DNA of 64,000 nt from Luteipulveratus flavus (GTDB lineage: Bacteria; Actinomycetota; Actinomycetes; Actinomycetales; Dermatophilaceae). The number at the start of each line of letters is the position of its first letter. The stretch's first letter is position 1. The stretch covers positions 43,524 to 107,523 of the forward strand of contig NZ_JAROAV010000037.1 of the NCBI RefSeq assembly GCF_029439465.1. The letters are read 5' to 3'. Positions 16,941 through 24,912 of the stretch are shown one piece after another. Position numbers and translations under genes: made by a program. The notes beneath the pieces are model-generated. The model had not been told where the DNA came from and made no database searches. It worked only from the letters and a program-made list of their open reading frames with translations.

Positions 16941-17447
16941 ATGACGGTGACGGACAGCTCGATCCGGCGGCTGCTCGACGAGGCGGCCATCCGAGACGTG
17001 ACGGCGAGATTCGCGGATGCGGCCGTGCACGCCGACTACGACGCCTTCCGCGCGGTGTGGGCGCAGGACGCCGAGTGGGTGATCGGAGGTACGAAGTCCC
17101 AGCCCTTCGAACGGCGAGCGAGCGGACTCGACGAGATCGTCGCGCTCTACCGGACGCTGCGTGAGGAGCGGGACTACTTCATCCAGTTCGCGGTGCAGGG
17201 TCCGATCCGGATCGACGGGGACGAGGCGACGGCTCGCACCATCTGTCACGAGGCGGCACGCGGAGGGAGCGACTCCTACTACCGCAACAACGGCGTGTGG
17301 TTCGACCGCCTCCGCCGGGCGGGCGAGGGATGGGTGTTCGCCAGCCGGACCTACCAGTACCTCTGGCTGGACCTCTCGGCGTACTCAGGAGACGTCTTTC
17401 CCGCTGTGGTCCGGGACGTCGGCGGGGATGTCGCCGCTACCACCTGA
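16941..17447 (+). CDS. SnoaL/NTF2-like family protein
   Basis: 168 residues. An N-terminal helix (IRRLLDEAAIRDVTARFADAAVHADYDAFRAVWAQDAEWVIGG) and a curved-sheet C-terminal half give the alpha+beta cone fold of ketosteroid-isomerase-like proteins. FARTICHE-like ARTICHEAARGG and WVFASRTYQYLWLD match this family. Good AGGAG site six bases before ATG. Divergent from the MmyB-like regulator, its likely controller. Function probably a small-molecule isomerase or cyclase, unproven. Confidence 0.85.
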   Translation: MTVTDSSIRRLLDEAAIRDVTARFADAAVHADYDAFRAVWAQDAEWVIGGTKSQPFERRASGLDEIVALYRTLREERDYFIQFAVQGPIRIDGDEATARTICHEAARGGSDSYYRNNGVWFDRLRRAGEGWVFASRTYQYLWLDLSAYSGDVFPAVVRDVGGDVAATT

Positions 17448-17479
17448 CCGGAGCCATCCAACGGCTGCCGGCGCAGCCC

Positions 17480-18007
17480 TCAGTCCGACAGCGCGGCCTC
17501 GGCGTACGCGAAGAACGCCTCGTGGTGCACCCGCTTGATGTAGCCCAGGTCTCCGCTGCGGACCTGTTGGAGCATTCCCTTCGGCGCCAACATGCGTTCC
17601 AGCGTAGGGAACCCGTCCAGCTCGAGCTGCTCAACCATGTCCTGCACAGCGGCGGCTGCCGAACCGGCGTCGGAGATCTCCCACCAGCCCTCGATCCCCG
17701 CGGGCGTCGCGGCGGGATGGAGCCTACGGCGGTAGAGGCCGAGGGACTCGGAGACCTTCTTGGGCATCACCCTGCCCAGGCGTTCGCCGTGGAGTCGAAG
17801 CCAGGGCTGCGGAGCAACGGCCAGATTCAGGATGCATCGGAGCCGTTCGGACGTGCTGGAGGACGAGGACTGGATGTTCACCACGGCCCAGTCGCCCGCG
17901 GCGTTGGACTTCCGCCAGGTCGGCGCCGAACCCTGGTAGCCGCGCTCGCGGGCACTGGGGCCTAGGCGTTCGCGAAGCGCATCCTTCAGAGCCTGTTGAG
18001 CTGTCAC
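17480..18007 (-). CDS. DUF4304-like protein
   Basis: 175 residues from a GTG start. LKDALRERLGPSARERGYQGSAPTWRKSNAAGDWAVVNIQSS followed by RCILNLAV and LHGERLG is the DUF4304 pattern (soluble alpha/beta protein of unknown function). The C-terminal helical part has WWEISDAGSAAAAVQDMVEQL. No catalytic residues are evident. It lies on the opposite strand to the following sigma factor, with about 110 bases between them. Confidence 0.75.
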   Translation of the reverse strand: MTAQQALKDALRERLGPSARERGYQGSAPTWRKSNAAGDWAVVNIQSSSSSTSERLRCILNLAVAPQPWLRLHGERLGRVMPKKVSESLGLYRRRLHPAATPAGIEGWWEISDAGSAAAAVQDMVEQLELDGFPTLERMLAPKGMLQQVRSGDLGYIKRVHHEAFFAYAEAALSD

Positions 18008-18115
18008 GGGGTGACGATCCCACGTGTGCCGTCTCGCGGCCGCGGATGTGCCACCGTGGCTGGGGAATCGGCGCGCGGACCTCACATCCGGGGGCGCCGA
18101 CACGACTACTAGGTG

Positions 18116-18619
18116 ATGAACACGACGATCCCTTTCGAGCAGGCCATCACGCAGCACGGCGCCACCGTGCTGCGGGTGTGCCGTGCAGTCCTCGGTCCCG
18201 GAGCGGACGCCGAGGACGCCTGGTCGGAGACGTTCGTCGCCGCGCTGGCCGCCTGGCCGGACCTGGACCCCGACACCAACGTCGAGGCCTGGCTGGTCCG
18301 GGTGGCCCGTCGCAAGGCGATCGACGTCACCCGCGCCCGGGCACGCCACGCGGTGCCGACCGACGACGTACCCGACCGACCCTCAAACGTCGGCAGGCCC
18401 GACGGTCACGACCTCGACCTCTGGCGCGCGGTCGCCGCGCTGCCCGAACGACAACGGCTCGCCGTCGCCTATCACTACCTCGGCGGCCTGCCCCACACCG
18501 AGACCGCCGAGCTGATCGGTGGCCGACCCGACGCGGTACGACGTGCCGCCGCCGACGGCGTACGCAGCCTGCGGCGAGCGTTCGCCGCGGCCGATGCCCA
18601 GGAAGGAGCATCCCGATGA
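18116..18619 (+). CDS. ECF-type RNA polymerase sigma factor
   Basis: 167 residues. Region 2 reads LRVCRAVLGPGADAEDAWSETFVAALAAWPDL with NVEAWLVRVARRKAIDVTRAR. Region 4 reads LPERQRLAVAYHYLGGLPHTETAELIGGRPDAVRRAAADG. No separate anti-sigma gene follows. Instead its stop overlaps (ATGA) the start of ogt, so it is translationally coupled to a DNA-repair methyltransferase and probably tunes repair genes. A GTG one codon upstream could also initiate. Confidence 0.88.
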   Translation: MNTTIPFEQAITQHGATVLRVCRAVLGPGADAEDAWSETFVAALAAWPDLDPDTNVEAWLVRVARRKAIDVTRARARHAVPTDDVPDRPSNVGRPDGHDLDLWRAVAALPERQRLAVAYHYLGGLPHTETAELIGGRPDAVRRAAADGVRSLRRAFAAADAQEGASR

Positions 18620-19206
18620 GCACCGACAACGACCTCTTCCCCGTCGACGAGGCGACCCTCGCCCGCCTGCACGCCCGCCTCGAGCGGGACGCCGACACCG
18701 CCGGCATCCTCGACGTCGCGTACCGCACGGTCGACAGCCCGGTCGGCCCGCTGCTGCTCGCCGCCACGCCCGAGGGGCTGGTGCGGGTGGCGTACGAGCG
18801 GGAGGGTTTCGACGCCGTCGTTCAGACGCTGTCGGACCGGATCAGCCCGCGCATCCTGGAGGCACCGCAGCGACTCGACGCCGCCGCCCGCGAGCTGGAG
18901 GAGTACTTCGCCGGTACGCGGCACACGTTCGACCTGCCGCTGGACCACCGTCTCTCGTCCGGCTTCCGGCAGACCGTGCAGGCGGCGCTGCCGTCGATCG
19001 AGTACGGCCGCACGCTCTCCTACGGTCAGGTGGCTGCGCTGGTCGGCAACCCCAAGGCCGTCCGTGCGGTCGGCACCGCCTGCGCGACCAACCCGCTGCC
19101 GGTCGTCGTCCCCTGCCACCGCGTGCTGCGGTCCGACGGCTCACTGGGTGGGTACGTCGGGGGCGCCGACGCGAAGTCCGCGCTGCTGACCCTGGAGGCG
19201 GCGTGA
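18616..19206 (+). CDS. ogt: Methylated-DNA--[protein]-cysteine S-methyltransferase
   Basis: 196 residues; suicide repair of O6-alkylguanine in DNA. The active-site motif PCHRVLRSDGSLGGYVGG is intact, with acceptor Cys in VVVPCHRV near residue 160. The DNA-binding helix-wing motif SYGQVAALVGNPKAVRAVGTACATNP precedes it. The N-terminal ferredoxin-like domain starts after about 30 residues. Coupled to the sigma factor gene by ATGA overlap; this sigma-Ogt pairing is common in actinobacteria. A strong hairpin follows the gene. Confidence 0.95.
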   Translation: MSTDNDLFPVDEATLARLHARLERDADTAGILDVAYRTVDSPVGPLLLAATPEGLVRVAYEREGFDAVVQTLSDRISPRILEAPQRLDAAARELEEYFAGTRHTFDLPLDHRLSSGFRQTVQAALPSIEYGRTLSYGQVAALVGNPKAVRAVGTACATNPLPVVVPCHRVLRSDGSLGGYVGGADAKSALLTLEAA

Positions 19207-19213
19207 CCTCGCA

Positions 19214-19245
19214 CGCTCGCCGGCGCGGTCAGGCGCCGGCGAGCG
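19214..19245. terminator. Strong hairpin between converging ogt and SnoaL-like genes
   Basis: Perfect 13-bp stem CGCTCGCCGGCGC / GCGCCGGCGAGCG with a six-base loop, in the gap between convergent genes. Likely a bidirectional terminator, although without a T-tract. Confidence 0.65.
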
Positions 19246-19247
19246 CG

Positions 19248-19652
19248 TCACGGCTCGACAACCGGCGTGTTCTGGCACGCCGCGAGGAGCCACCGCTCGT
19301 CGTCCTTGACCATGACGTAGAGCGGCGCGCCCACGGCGTCGGCCACCGGTTCGCCGTCGGCGTCGGCGTAGGTCTGCCGGACCTGCACCGCGGCGACGTC
19401 CGGTCGCAGGAACGACACGTGCGTGACCTCGTACGTCGTCCCCTGCAGGTCGGTCATCGCCCCGGGCAGCACTCGCCCGGTGAACTCGGCGATGGCGTCG
19501 CGGCCGATCAGGCGGACACCGGTCGCGGTGGTCCAGATCGCGTCGGCGGTGAAGAGGTCGACGAACTCGTCGACCAGCTCGGCCCGCTGGGTGCGTTCGA
19601 CGGTCGCCACGACGGCCCGGATGCGGTCGAGGTCGGCACGAGTGGAGTCCAT
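19248..19652 (-). CDS. SnoaL-like/DUF4440 family protein (SgcJ/EcaC type)
   Basis: 134 residues. RAELVDEFVDLFTADAIWTTATGVRLIGRDAIAEFTGRVLPGAM with later VSFLRPDVAAVQVRQTY and VMVKDDERWLLAACQNTPV is the SgcJ/EcaC/DUF4440 pattern of the NTF2-like fold. Start at MDSTRADL; the frame continues a few codons upstream without a better start. Divergent from the 2OG-Fe oxygenase with 59 bases between starts. Function unknown. Confidence 0.82.
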   Translation of the reverse strand: MDSTRADLDRIRAVVATVERTQRAELVDEFVDLFTADAIWTTATGVRLIGRDAIAEFTGRVLPGAMTDLQGTTYEVTHVSFLRPDVAAVQVRQTYADADGEPVADAVGAPLYVMVKDDERWLLAACQNTPVVEP

Positions 19653-19665
19653 GACGCGAGCCTCA

Positions 19666-19695
19666 CACCTGAAGCCCACTTCACCTCAAGCCCAC
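19666..19695. promoter_or_regulatory. Short direct repeats in a divergent promoter region
   Basis: Two 14-base near-copies, CACCTGAAGCCCAC at 19666-19679 and CACCTCAAGCCCAC at 19682-19695, 16 bases apart, between the divergent SnoaL-like and 2OG-oxygenase genes. Possible binding site for an activator; not matched to a known consensus. Confidence 0.35.
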
Positions 19696-19711
19696 GAAGG
19701 GAGCAGTCGGT

Positions 19712-20434
19712 ATGACCACCACGACCGACGTGTACGCCGACCGGGTCGCCGCAGGTGACTGGGACGCCGTCCGCGGCGAGCTGGACGAGTACGGCGGCGC
19801 TCTGCTGCCGCAGCTGCTCACCGCAGCCGAGGCGAAGGAGATCCGCGACCTGTACGAGCGGGACGACGCCTTCCGGACCACCGTCGACATGGGGCGGCAC
19901 CGGTTCGGCGAGGGGCAGTACCGCTACTTCCAGGCGCCCTACCCGGAGCCGATCGAGGCGCTCAAGCAGGCGCTCTACCCGCGGCTGCTGCCGGTCGCGC
20001 GCGACTGGTGGAGCCGGCTCGGCCGGGAGACGCCCTGGCCTGACACGCTCGACGAGTGGCTCGCGATGTGTCACGCCGCCGGGCAGACGAAGTCGACGGC
20101 GATCCTGCTGAAGTACGGCGAGAAGGACTGGAACGCCCTGCACCGCGACCTCTACGGCGACCTGGTCTTCCCGCTGCAGGTCGTCATCAACCTCAACGAG
20201 CCGGGCGTCGACCACACCGGCGGTGAGTTCCTGCTGCTGGAGCAGCGGCCGCGAGCGCAGTCGCGCGGGTCGGCGTACCTGCTGCCGCAGGGCCATGGCT
20301 ACGTGTTCACGACGCGCGACCGACCGGTGCGCTCGGCGCGCGGCTGGTCGGCGGCACCCGTACGGCACGGCGTCTCCGCCATCCGGTCGGGCGAGCGGTT
20401 CACGCTCGCCCTCGTCTTCCACGACGCGGCATGA
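19712..20434 (+). CDS. 2OG-Fe(II) oxygenase
   Basis: 240 residues; Fe(II)/2-oxoglutarate-dependent oxygenase. The metal-binding HxD is in LHRDLYGDLVFPLQ, the distal His likely in VRHGVSAI, and the 2-oxoglutarate Arg in GERFTLALVFHDA. DHTGGEFLLLEQRPRAQSR and LLPQGHGYVFTT are hallmarks of a prolyl-hydroxylase-like subfamily. Its stop overlaps the next gene's ATG (ATGA), tying it to the Ada-like and AlkB genes. That context suggests a role in alkylation-damage handling, but the substrate is not known. Confidence 0.88.
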   Translation: MTTTTDVYADRVAAGDWDAVRGELDEYGGALLPQLLTAAEAKEIRDLYERDDAFRTTVDMGRHRFGEGQYRYFQAPYPEPIEALKQALYPRLLPVARDWWSRLGRETPWPDTLDEWLAMCHAAGQTKSTAILLKYGEKDWNALHRDLYGDLVFPLQVVINLNEPGVDHTGGEFLLLEQRPRAQSRGSAYLLPQGHGYVFTTRDRPVRSARGWSAAPVRHGVSAIRSGERFTLALVFHDAA

Positions 20435-20679
20435 GCTACACCCTCATCGGCGCCGACGGCCGGCCGTACGCCTCCCCCACGCCGGGCCGTCTGGGCGGAT
20501 ACCGACGATCGAAGCTGCGCCTGGACTGCCCGTCCGCGCTGCGGGCGATCGCGAAGGGCGGGTACGTCGGTGAGCGGGTGTTCTTCGCCGACGAGGCGAC
20601 CGCTGTCGCGGCCGGCTACCGGCCTTGTGCGGTGTGCCTGCCGGCCGAGTACGCCGCTTGGAAGGCCGAGCACCGGTGA
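20431..20679 (+). CDS. Stand-alone Ada metal-binding-like domain protein
   Basis: 82 residues. The stretch YVGERVFFADEATAVAAGYRPCAVCLPAEY matches the zinc-binding module of Ada, in which Cys residues bind Zn and remove methyl groups from phosphotriesters. Only the CAVC pair and an upstream Cys (RLDCPSALRA) are present, and there is no HTH or methyltransferase domain. Overlaps its neighbours on both sides by four bases, so it is co-translated between the oxygenase and AlkB. Confidence 0.8.
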   Translation: MSYTLIGADGRPYASPTPGRLGGYRRSKLRLDCPSALRAIAKGGYVGERVFFADEATAVAAGYRPCAVCLPAEYAAWKAEHR

Positions 20680-21338
20680 GCACCCTGTTCGGCGATGACC
20701 TGGCGCCGCGCCCGACGCGCGAGCTCACGCCGGGCGCGGTCTGGGTGCCGGGGTGGCTCACCCAGGAGCAGCAGGCGTGGCTCGTCTCTCGCTTCCGCGA
20801 GTGGGCGGAGGGCCCGGTTCCGTTGCGCCACGCGGTGGTCCGCGGCCACGAGATGAGCGTGCAGACGGTCTGCCTCGGCTGGCACTGGCGTCCGTACGCG
20901 TATTCGCGCGAGGCGGTCGACGTGAACGGCAACCGTGTTCTCGAGGTGCCGGACTGGATGGTCCGTCTCGGCCGGCGCGCGGTCGAGGCGACCGGTCTCG
21001 GCGACGACGGCTACACCCCGGACACCGCGCTGGTGAACTACTACGACAGCGCCGCGCGGATGGGCATGCACCAGGACAAGGACGAGCGCTCCCTCGCGCC
21101 GGTCGTGTCGCTGTCGATCGGTGACACGTGCACGTTCCGGTTCGGCAACACGACCAACCGCAACAAACCGTACGAGGACGTCGCGCTTACGTCGGGCGAC
21201 CTGTTCGTCTTCGGCGGCCCGGCGCGGCTGGCGTACCACGGCGTGACGAAGATCCACGCCGGCACCGCGCCCGACGGCTGCGGCCTGACCGAGGGCCGCA
21301 TCAACATCACCCTTCGGATGACCGGCCTCGACGGCTGA
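20676..21338 (+). CDS. alkB: Alkylated-DNA repair dioxygenase AlkB
   Basis: 220 residues, GTG start overlapping the previous stop. Oxidative demethylation of 1-methyladenine and 3-methylcytosine. MGMHQDKDERS holds the Fe-binding HxD, RLAYHGVTKI the distal His, and RINITLRMTG the RxxxxxR that binds 2-oxoglutarate. ALVNYYDSAARMGMHQDKDE and FRFGNTTNRNKPYEDVALTSGDLFVFGGPARL are the family core. Last gene of the coupled trio; a hairpin follows. Confidence 0.95.
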   Translation: MSTLFGDDLAPRPTRELTPGAVWVPGWLTQEQQAWLVSRFREWAEGPVPLRHAVVRGHEMSVQTVCLGWHWRPYAYSREAVDVNGNRVLEVPDWMVRLGRRAVEATGLGDDGYTPDTALVNYYDSAARMGMHQDKDERSLAPVVSLSIGDTCTFRFGNTTNRNKPYEDVALTSGDLFVFGGPARLAYHGVTKIHAGTAPDGCGLTEGRINITLRMTGLDG

Positions 21339-21364
21339 GCTGCAGCCGCGTCCGCCTCGACTGG

Positions 21365-21418
21365 TCGTTCGTGCAGAAGGAACGGGCGTCAGAGCGCGCG
21401 CTCCTTCTGCACCAACGA
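21365..21418. terminator. Long inverted repeat after alkB
   Basis: 17-bp arms TCGTTCGTGCAGAAGGA (21365-21381) and TCCTTCTGCACCAACGA (21402-21418), one mismatch, separated by 20 bases. It lies just beyond the alkB stop. It acts either as a terminator or as a dispersed palindromic element; no T-run follows. Confidence 0.55.
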
Positions 21419-21508
21419 CAGGTCGCGGCTTCGGCCCATCTGCTGCCGACCGTCAGTCGGCCGTGCTTGAGTCGGAGGTGCACACCACGACCAGCGCAGG
21501 AGGAAGCG

Positions 21509-21841
21509 ATGATCAACGGCGTACTCGGCCAGAGCACCGTCACGGACCTGGCCCGCGCGGAGGAGTGGTACACCCGGCTGTTCGATCGCGAGCCCGACTC
21601 CCGTCCGATGGACGGGCTGCTGGAGTGGCATCTCGGGGACGGGTTCGGGGTGCAGGTGTGGTCGGAGGCCGATCGCGCCGGACGTTCCTCGATCGTGCTC
21701 GTCGAGACCGACCTCGACGCCGTGGCCACGCGCCTGGCCGCTGCCGGCGTCGACCACGACGGCGCGCAGCCCGGCGGCGGCGCCCGGGTCCTGCAGCTCA
21801 CCGATCCGGACGGCAACCGCGTCGTGATCACCGGAGCCTGA
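21509..21841 (+). CDS. VOC superfamily protein
   Basis: 110 residues, single glyoxalase-like domain: STVTDLARAEEWYTRLFDREPDSRP in the first module and VLQLTDPDGNRVVITG in the second, the usual C-terminal DPDGN strand. An AGGAGGA ribosome site precedes the ATG. Probably binds or converts a small hydrophobic molecule. Unlinked in function to its neighbours as far as can be read. Confidence 0.85.
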   Translation: MINGVLGQSTVTDLARAEEWYTRLFDREPDSRPMDGLLEWHLGDGFGVQVWSEADRAGRSSIVLVETDLDAVATRLAAAGVDHDGAQPGGGARVLQLTDPDGNRVVITGA

Positions 21842-21882
21842 CGCCGCACCCCCAACAGCGCCAACGACAGGAGAGCCCGCCG

Positions 21883-22524
21883 GTGTCCCGCACCCGAGTG
21901 CACAACCTGAACATCTCCCTCGACGGATTCGCCGCCGGCGAGCACGTCACTCTGGAGGAGCCCATCGGTGCCGCCGGGCAGCTCTTCGCCCGGTTCGACG
22001 GCCGCGTGATCCACGGCGTCCAGCACGCCGACGCCCCGATCACCGTCGACCGGGCGCTGACGTCTCTGTGGGCTCAGGGGATCGGCGCCGAGATCATGGG
22101 CCGGCGTAAGTTCGGACCGCAGAGCGGCGATTGGGGTGACGACGACTGGCGCGGCTGGTGGGGCGACGAACCTCCCTTCCGCACACCGCTTTTCGTCATG
22201 ACGCACCATCCCCGCGCGCCGATCCACTTCGACAACGGCACCTCGTTCCACTTCGTCGACGGCCCGGCGGAGGAGGTGCTGGCCCGGGCGAAGGAGGCCG
22301 CCGACGGCCAGGACATACGTCTCGGCGGCGGGCCGAGCTCGGTCCGCCAGTTCCTGCAGGCGGACCTGGTCGACTTCATGCACCTGGTGACGGTGCCGGT
22401 CGTCCTCGGCCAGGGCGTCTCGCTGTGGGACGGCCTTGAGGGGCTGCAGGAGCGGTTCGACATCGAGCAGGTCACCTCGGCCAGCGGCCAGATCCACCAC
22501 CTCTGGAACCGCAAGCGCGATTGA
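21883..22524 (+). CDS. Dihydrofolate-reductase-like (RibD C-terminal) family protein
   Basis: 213 residues, GTG start after an AGGAG site. HNLNISLDGFAAGEH is the N-terminal strand and loop. GIGAEIMGRRKFGP is the nucleotide-binding segment, followed by TPLFVMTHHPR and a C-terminal DIRLGGGPSSVRQFLQADLVDFMHLVTVPVVLGQG. This is the RibD/DHFR-like reductase fold that binds NADPH. Not a true folate enzyme by context; substrate unknown. Confidence 0.88.
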   Translation: MSRTRVHNLNISLDGFAAGEHVTLEEPIGAAGQLFARFDGRVIHGVQHADAPITVDRALTSLWAQGIGAEIMGRRKFGPQSGDWGDDDWRGWWGDEPPFRTPLFVMTHHPRAPIHFDNGTSFHFVDGPAEEVLARAKEAADGQDIRLGGGPSSVRQFLQADLVDFMHLVTVPVVLGQGVSLWDGLEGLQERFDIEQVTSASGQIHHLWNRKRD

Positions 22525-22560
22525 CGTCGACGGCCAGTGGGATCCGCCCCGTTCTACGCG

Positions 22561-22692
22561 ATGTCGTGGAAAGTGGCCCCTGAACCGGCGGGCACTCGGG
22601 CCAACTCACCTGATGTCGCGAAAACTGGCCCCCGAACCGGCGCTCATCACGGCCGCCTCCCCCGATGTCGCGGCAAGTGGCTCTCGGTACAC
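22561..22692. repeat. 52-bp-spaced imperfect repeats, possibly an IS21-type end
   Basis: ATGTCGTGGAAAGTGGCCCC then TGAACCGG at 22561; ATGTCGCGAAAACTGGCCCC then CGAACCGG at 22613; a weaker third copy ATGTCGCGGCAAGTGGCTC at 22665. The copies are spaced exactly 52 bases. Multiple internal copies of the terminal repeat are characteristic of IS21-family ends; no transposase remains nearby. Confidence 0.45.
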
Positions 22693-22725
22693 GGCCGAAG
22701 TATGCGGCGCTGGAACCCTGTTACC

Positions 22726-22785
22726 CCTTACTCGAGCCAAGCACGAAAGAGCCGAACGTGCGTTCGGCTGTAGGTTCGAGTAAGG
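22726..22785. repeat. Nested inverted repeats before the lsr2 remnant
   Basis: Outer arms CCTTACTCGAGCC (22726-22738) and GGTTCGAGTAAGG (22773-22785), one mismatch. They enclose an inner hairpin AGCCGAA-CGTGCG-TTCGGCT at 22750-22769. Possibly a regulatory structure or attachment-site remnant. Confidence 0.4.
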
Positions 22786-22788
22786 TTT

Positions 22789-23092
22789 AACGACGTCGAC
22801 GAAAGCGAGGCCACGGAGACACTGGCCTTCGCACTGGACGGCGTGAGCTACGAGATCGACTTGTGCGGCCACCAATGCTGCACGGCTTCGTGATGAGTTC
22901 GGCGCGTGGACCTAGAAGGCACGGCGCACCGGCGGGCGCCGAGCGACCGGCAGTCGCTCAGCCACCTCCGGCCGACGCGACCTGACCACGCTTCGCGAGT
23001 TGGCGCGCGAGAACGGCCACACCGTCAGCGAACCGCGGTCGGGGCCGAACGAGGTGGAGGCGTACGAGAAGGCTGCTGCTGACCGTTCCTGA
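22789..23092 (+). pseudogene. lsr2: Broken lsr2 (nucleoid-associated xenogeneic silencer)
   Basis: A decayed Lsr2 gene readable in two frames. The first frame (from 22789) gives NDVDESEA, then TETLAFALDGVSYEIDL, the Lsr2 dimerisation domain. It ends after a one-base shift near 22865-22873. The second frame continues NAARLRDEFGAWT to a stop, then from 22985 gives TTLRELARENGHTVSEPR and NEVEAYEKAAADRS, the AT-hook-like DNA-binding domain (RGR replaced here by PRSG). The first dozen residues are missing. At least one frameshift and one internal stop make it non-functional. Confidence 0.8.
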
Positions 23093-23255
23093 TCGGGCCT
23101 GTACCTCCAACTCCGCGGGAGCGCGGTTGAGCGCAACCGTACTGGCGTCGAAGGGATGCGCGTCCGTGCCAGGGGGATGCGACTCAGACAACGGTGGTAC
23201 TCGGAAGCTCGCATTCCCGATTGACGTACCGGAGAGCGTAGACCTAAATAGCCCC

Positions 23256-23642
23256 ATGACGTACTTCGACCAGGCATGGATCCGCGCGGTGAAATCTCGA
23301 TGTGACGAAACGCTTCAACGTGCGGACGTAGGCTTCACAGCCCAAGATATCCACGACGAGCACGGCGCGGTCACCGCCATCATGTGGCAGGCAAATCCGC
23401 AGCGTTACGCTGAGCGGTATCCCGATAGCGCCATCGTCGACTCATATGGTTCGCAATGGCCGGAAGTGCGTGATATCAACTGCACTCTCAAACTAGATGA
23501 GAGCCCGCATGCCGTGGGTCTTGCGATTGAGGGGTGGGGCTTACCGGAAGTCTTTGTGCGAGTTGACCAGCGCGGCGACCGTGACGGAGTCCAAATCGCA
23601 AACTTGCTATCCCGAATTTTTGCGGTGCCCAATTTTCGGTAA
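23256..23642 (+). CDS. Hypothetical protein in the mobile region
   Basis: 128 residues, soluble, acidic; starts MTYFDQAWIRAVKSRCDETL. Visible pieces include DIHDEHGAVTAIMWQANPQRYAERYPDS and a C-terminal VQIANLLSRIFAVPN. Codon use is clearly less GC-biased at third positions than the flanking chromosome, which fits horizontal transfer. I do not recognise a family. It could be an immunity or toxin-neutralising protein by size and context, but nothing in the sequence shows that. Confidence 0.55.
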   Translation: MTYFDQAWIRAVKSRCDETLQRADVGFTAQDIHDEHGAVTAIMWQANPQRYAERYPDSAIVDSYGSQWPEVRDINCTLKLDESPHAVGLAIEGWGLPEVFVRVDQRGDRDGVQIANLLSRIFAVPNFR

Positions 23643-23723
23643 TCCGGCTTGGTCGCGGCGGAGCCTCCGACCTAGGGCAAAATCCCGCCGCGACCAAGTT
23701 TTCATGTGACCCCGGTTCCGAAC

Positions 23724-24188
23724 CTAGTAGCCACACACCTTCGACGCCTCTGGGCCATAGTGCTTCGGGGTGTAGTACCACTTGCCGCGGTAGAGGAACC
23801 CACCATGCGAGACGCCTCGGTACGTGCCGCTATCGCAGCGCATGAATGATTGACCCTTTTTTCCAGTGAACCCTCGCACGTCGTAATATTTTGCGGGGTC
23901 GCTATCAGTCACGACGTTTACCCAAGAACCATTCTGCTTCTTTTGGAGGTCCACCCAGATCCGCATCTCACTGACCATGGTGTCGCACTGTGCTGTCGCT
24001 TTAGCGCCCATGTCTCCGCGCGTTCCACTCGACGGGTGAAAGTTGTGCGTCGTGATGCTGCAATCTGAATTAGGCGTGAGAGCTGTGAACACCTCTCCAC
24101 ACCCGGTCAGTGTTGCCGTGCCGACAAGGCCGACGAGAAGTGCGGCCGTCTTCCTTGACGCGCGACGGCGCCGACGTTCAGTCCGCAT
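23724..24188 (-). CDS. Putative lipoprotein
   Basis: 154 residues. Basic N-terminus (MRTERRRRRASRKTA), hydrophobic stretch ALLVGLVGTATLT and the lipobox LTGC, with the likely lipid-modified Cys near residue 30. The mature part has two Cys pairs (NSDCSITT, ATAQCDTM; FMRCDSG, SKVCGY) and many Tyr/Trp/Gly (GGFLYRGKWYYTPKHYG). Start overlaps the end of the upstream gene by 11 bases, so they form a two-gene unit. Function unknown; low-GC codon use. Confidence 0.65.
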   Translation of the reverse strand: MRTERRRRRASRKTAALLVGLVGTATLTGCGEVFTALTPNSDCSITTHNFHPSSGTRGDMGAKATAQCDTMVSEMRIWVDLQKKQNGSWVNVVTDSDPAKYYDVRGFTGKKGQSFMRCDSGTYRGVSHGGFLYRGKWYYTPKHYGPEASKVCGY

Positions 24189-24912
24189 TGCTGCCACCCG
24201 CCTCGTCGATCAGAGTCTCATTGTCAGCGATCAGCGCATCCGCATCCGACGAAGGCAGTGAACTGACCTCTTCAGCAATGTCGTCCAGGCTGGTGATGTC
24301 CTCCGGCGAAGTTCCTCCTTCAGTTACTGCTTCTACAACCTGATCTGTCAGCTGATTCTTCGCATCGATCGCTGGAATGGTGACGGCCTCGCGCCCCGCA
24401 GCTTCGCAGCCCCCTGTTTCGGCCGGGACCGAACCGAAAAGGGGTGAGTTGATGCCGTCATGGGCGATGTACTCGCGGGTCCCGTTACTCTCAGGACTCG
24501 AATCCGTTCCGCGCAACGCCGTTAAGTACGAGTCGGTTGGCGTGGCGCCAGCTTCCGGACGAGGTGCCAAGTTGATGGGAGCTGGCTCCCGGAATGGTGG
24601 CTCCTCGCCGACTGGGTCGCCAGATTCATCGTACTGGGGCTGCCACCAATTAGGTGCGGGCGGCTTCTCGTAGACCCATCCTTTTGTGCTCATACACAAC
24701 TGTACGGTGTTTTGGAAGTTGTCCCAGATTGCCGTGTTCAGCGTTACTCCATCGAGCAACTGGACCGGCTCAGTGACTTCTGGCGACTCGGTCGCTGCTT
24801 CGGAGTAGGGCGGTGGCTCCGAATCATCGCCCCAGGCGACCAGCTGCGACGATCCGAGCGATACTCCCGCAAGAGCGACGGCGCACAGCGCGAGTCGCGT
24901 ACTTCTGTTCAT
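24178..24912 (-). CDS. Putative secreted protein, unknown function
   Basis: 244 residues. A Sec-type signal peptide MNRSTRLALCAVALAGVSLGSS is followed by an acidic, Pro/Ser/Glu-rich mature region. LDGVTLNTAIWDNFQNTVQLCMSTKGWVYEKPPAP and GGCEAAGREAVTIPAIDAKNQLTDQV are the more ordered parts. The C-terminus is strongly acidic. Co-transcribed with the lipoprotein gene that overlaps its end. Lower-GC codon use suggests recent acquisition. Confidence 0.65.
   Translation of the reverse strand: MNRSTRLALCAVALAGVSLGSSQLVAWGDDSEPPPYSEAATESPEVTEPVQLLDGVTLNTAIWDNFQNTVQLCMSTKGWVYEKPPAPNWWQPQYDESGDPVGEEPPFREPAPINLAPRPEAGATPTDSYLTALRGTDSSPESNGTREYIAHDGINSPLFGSVPAETGGCEAAGREAVTIPAIDAKNQLTDQVVEAVTEGGTSPEDITSLDDIAEEVSSLPSSDADALIADNETLIDEAGGSNAD

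Noticed and set aside
19248..19652. SnoaL-like gene as part of the alkylation-repair operon
   Set aside because: It is on the opposite strand and has no repair-related motif; only the divergent promoter is shared.
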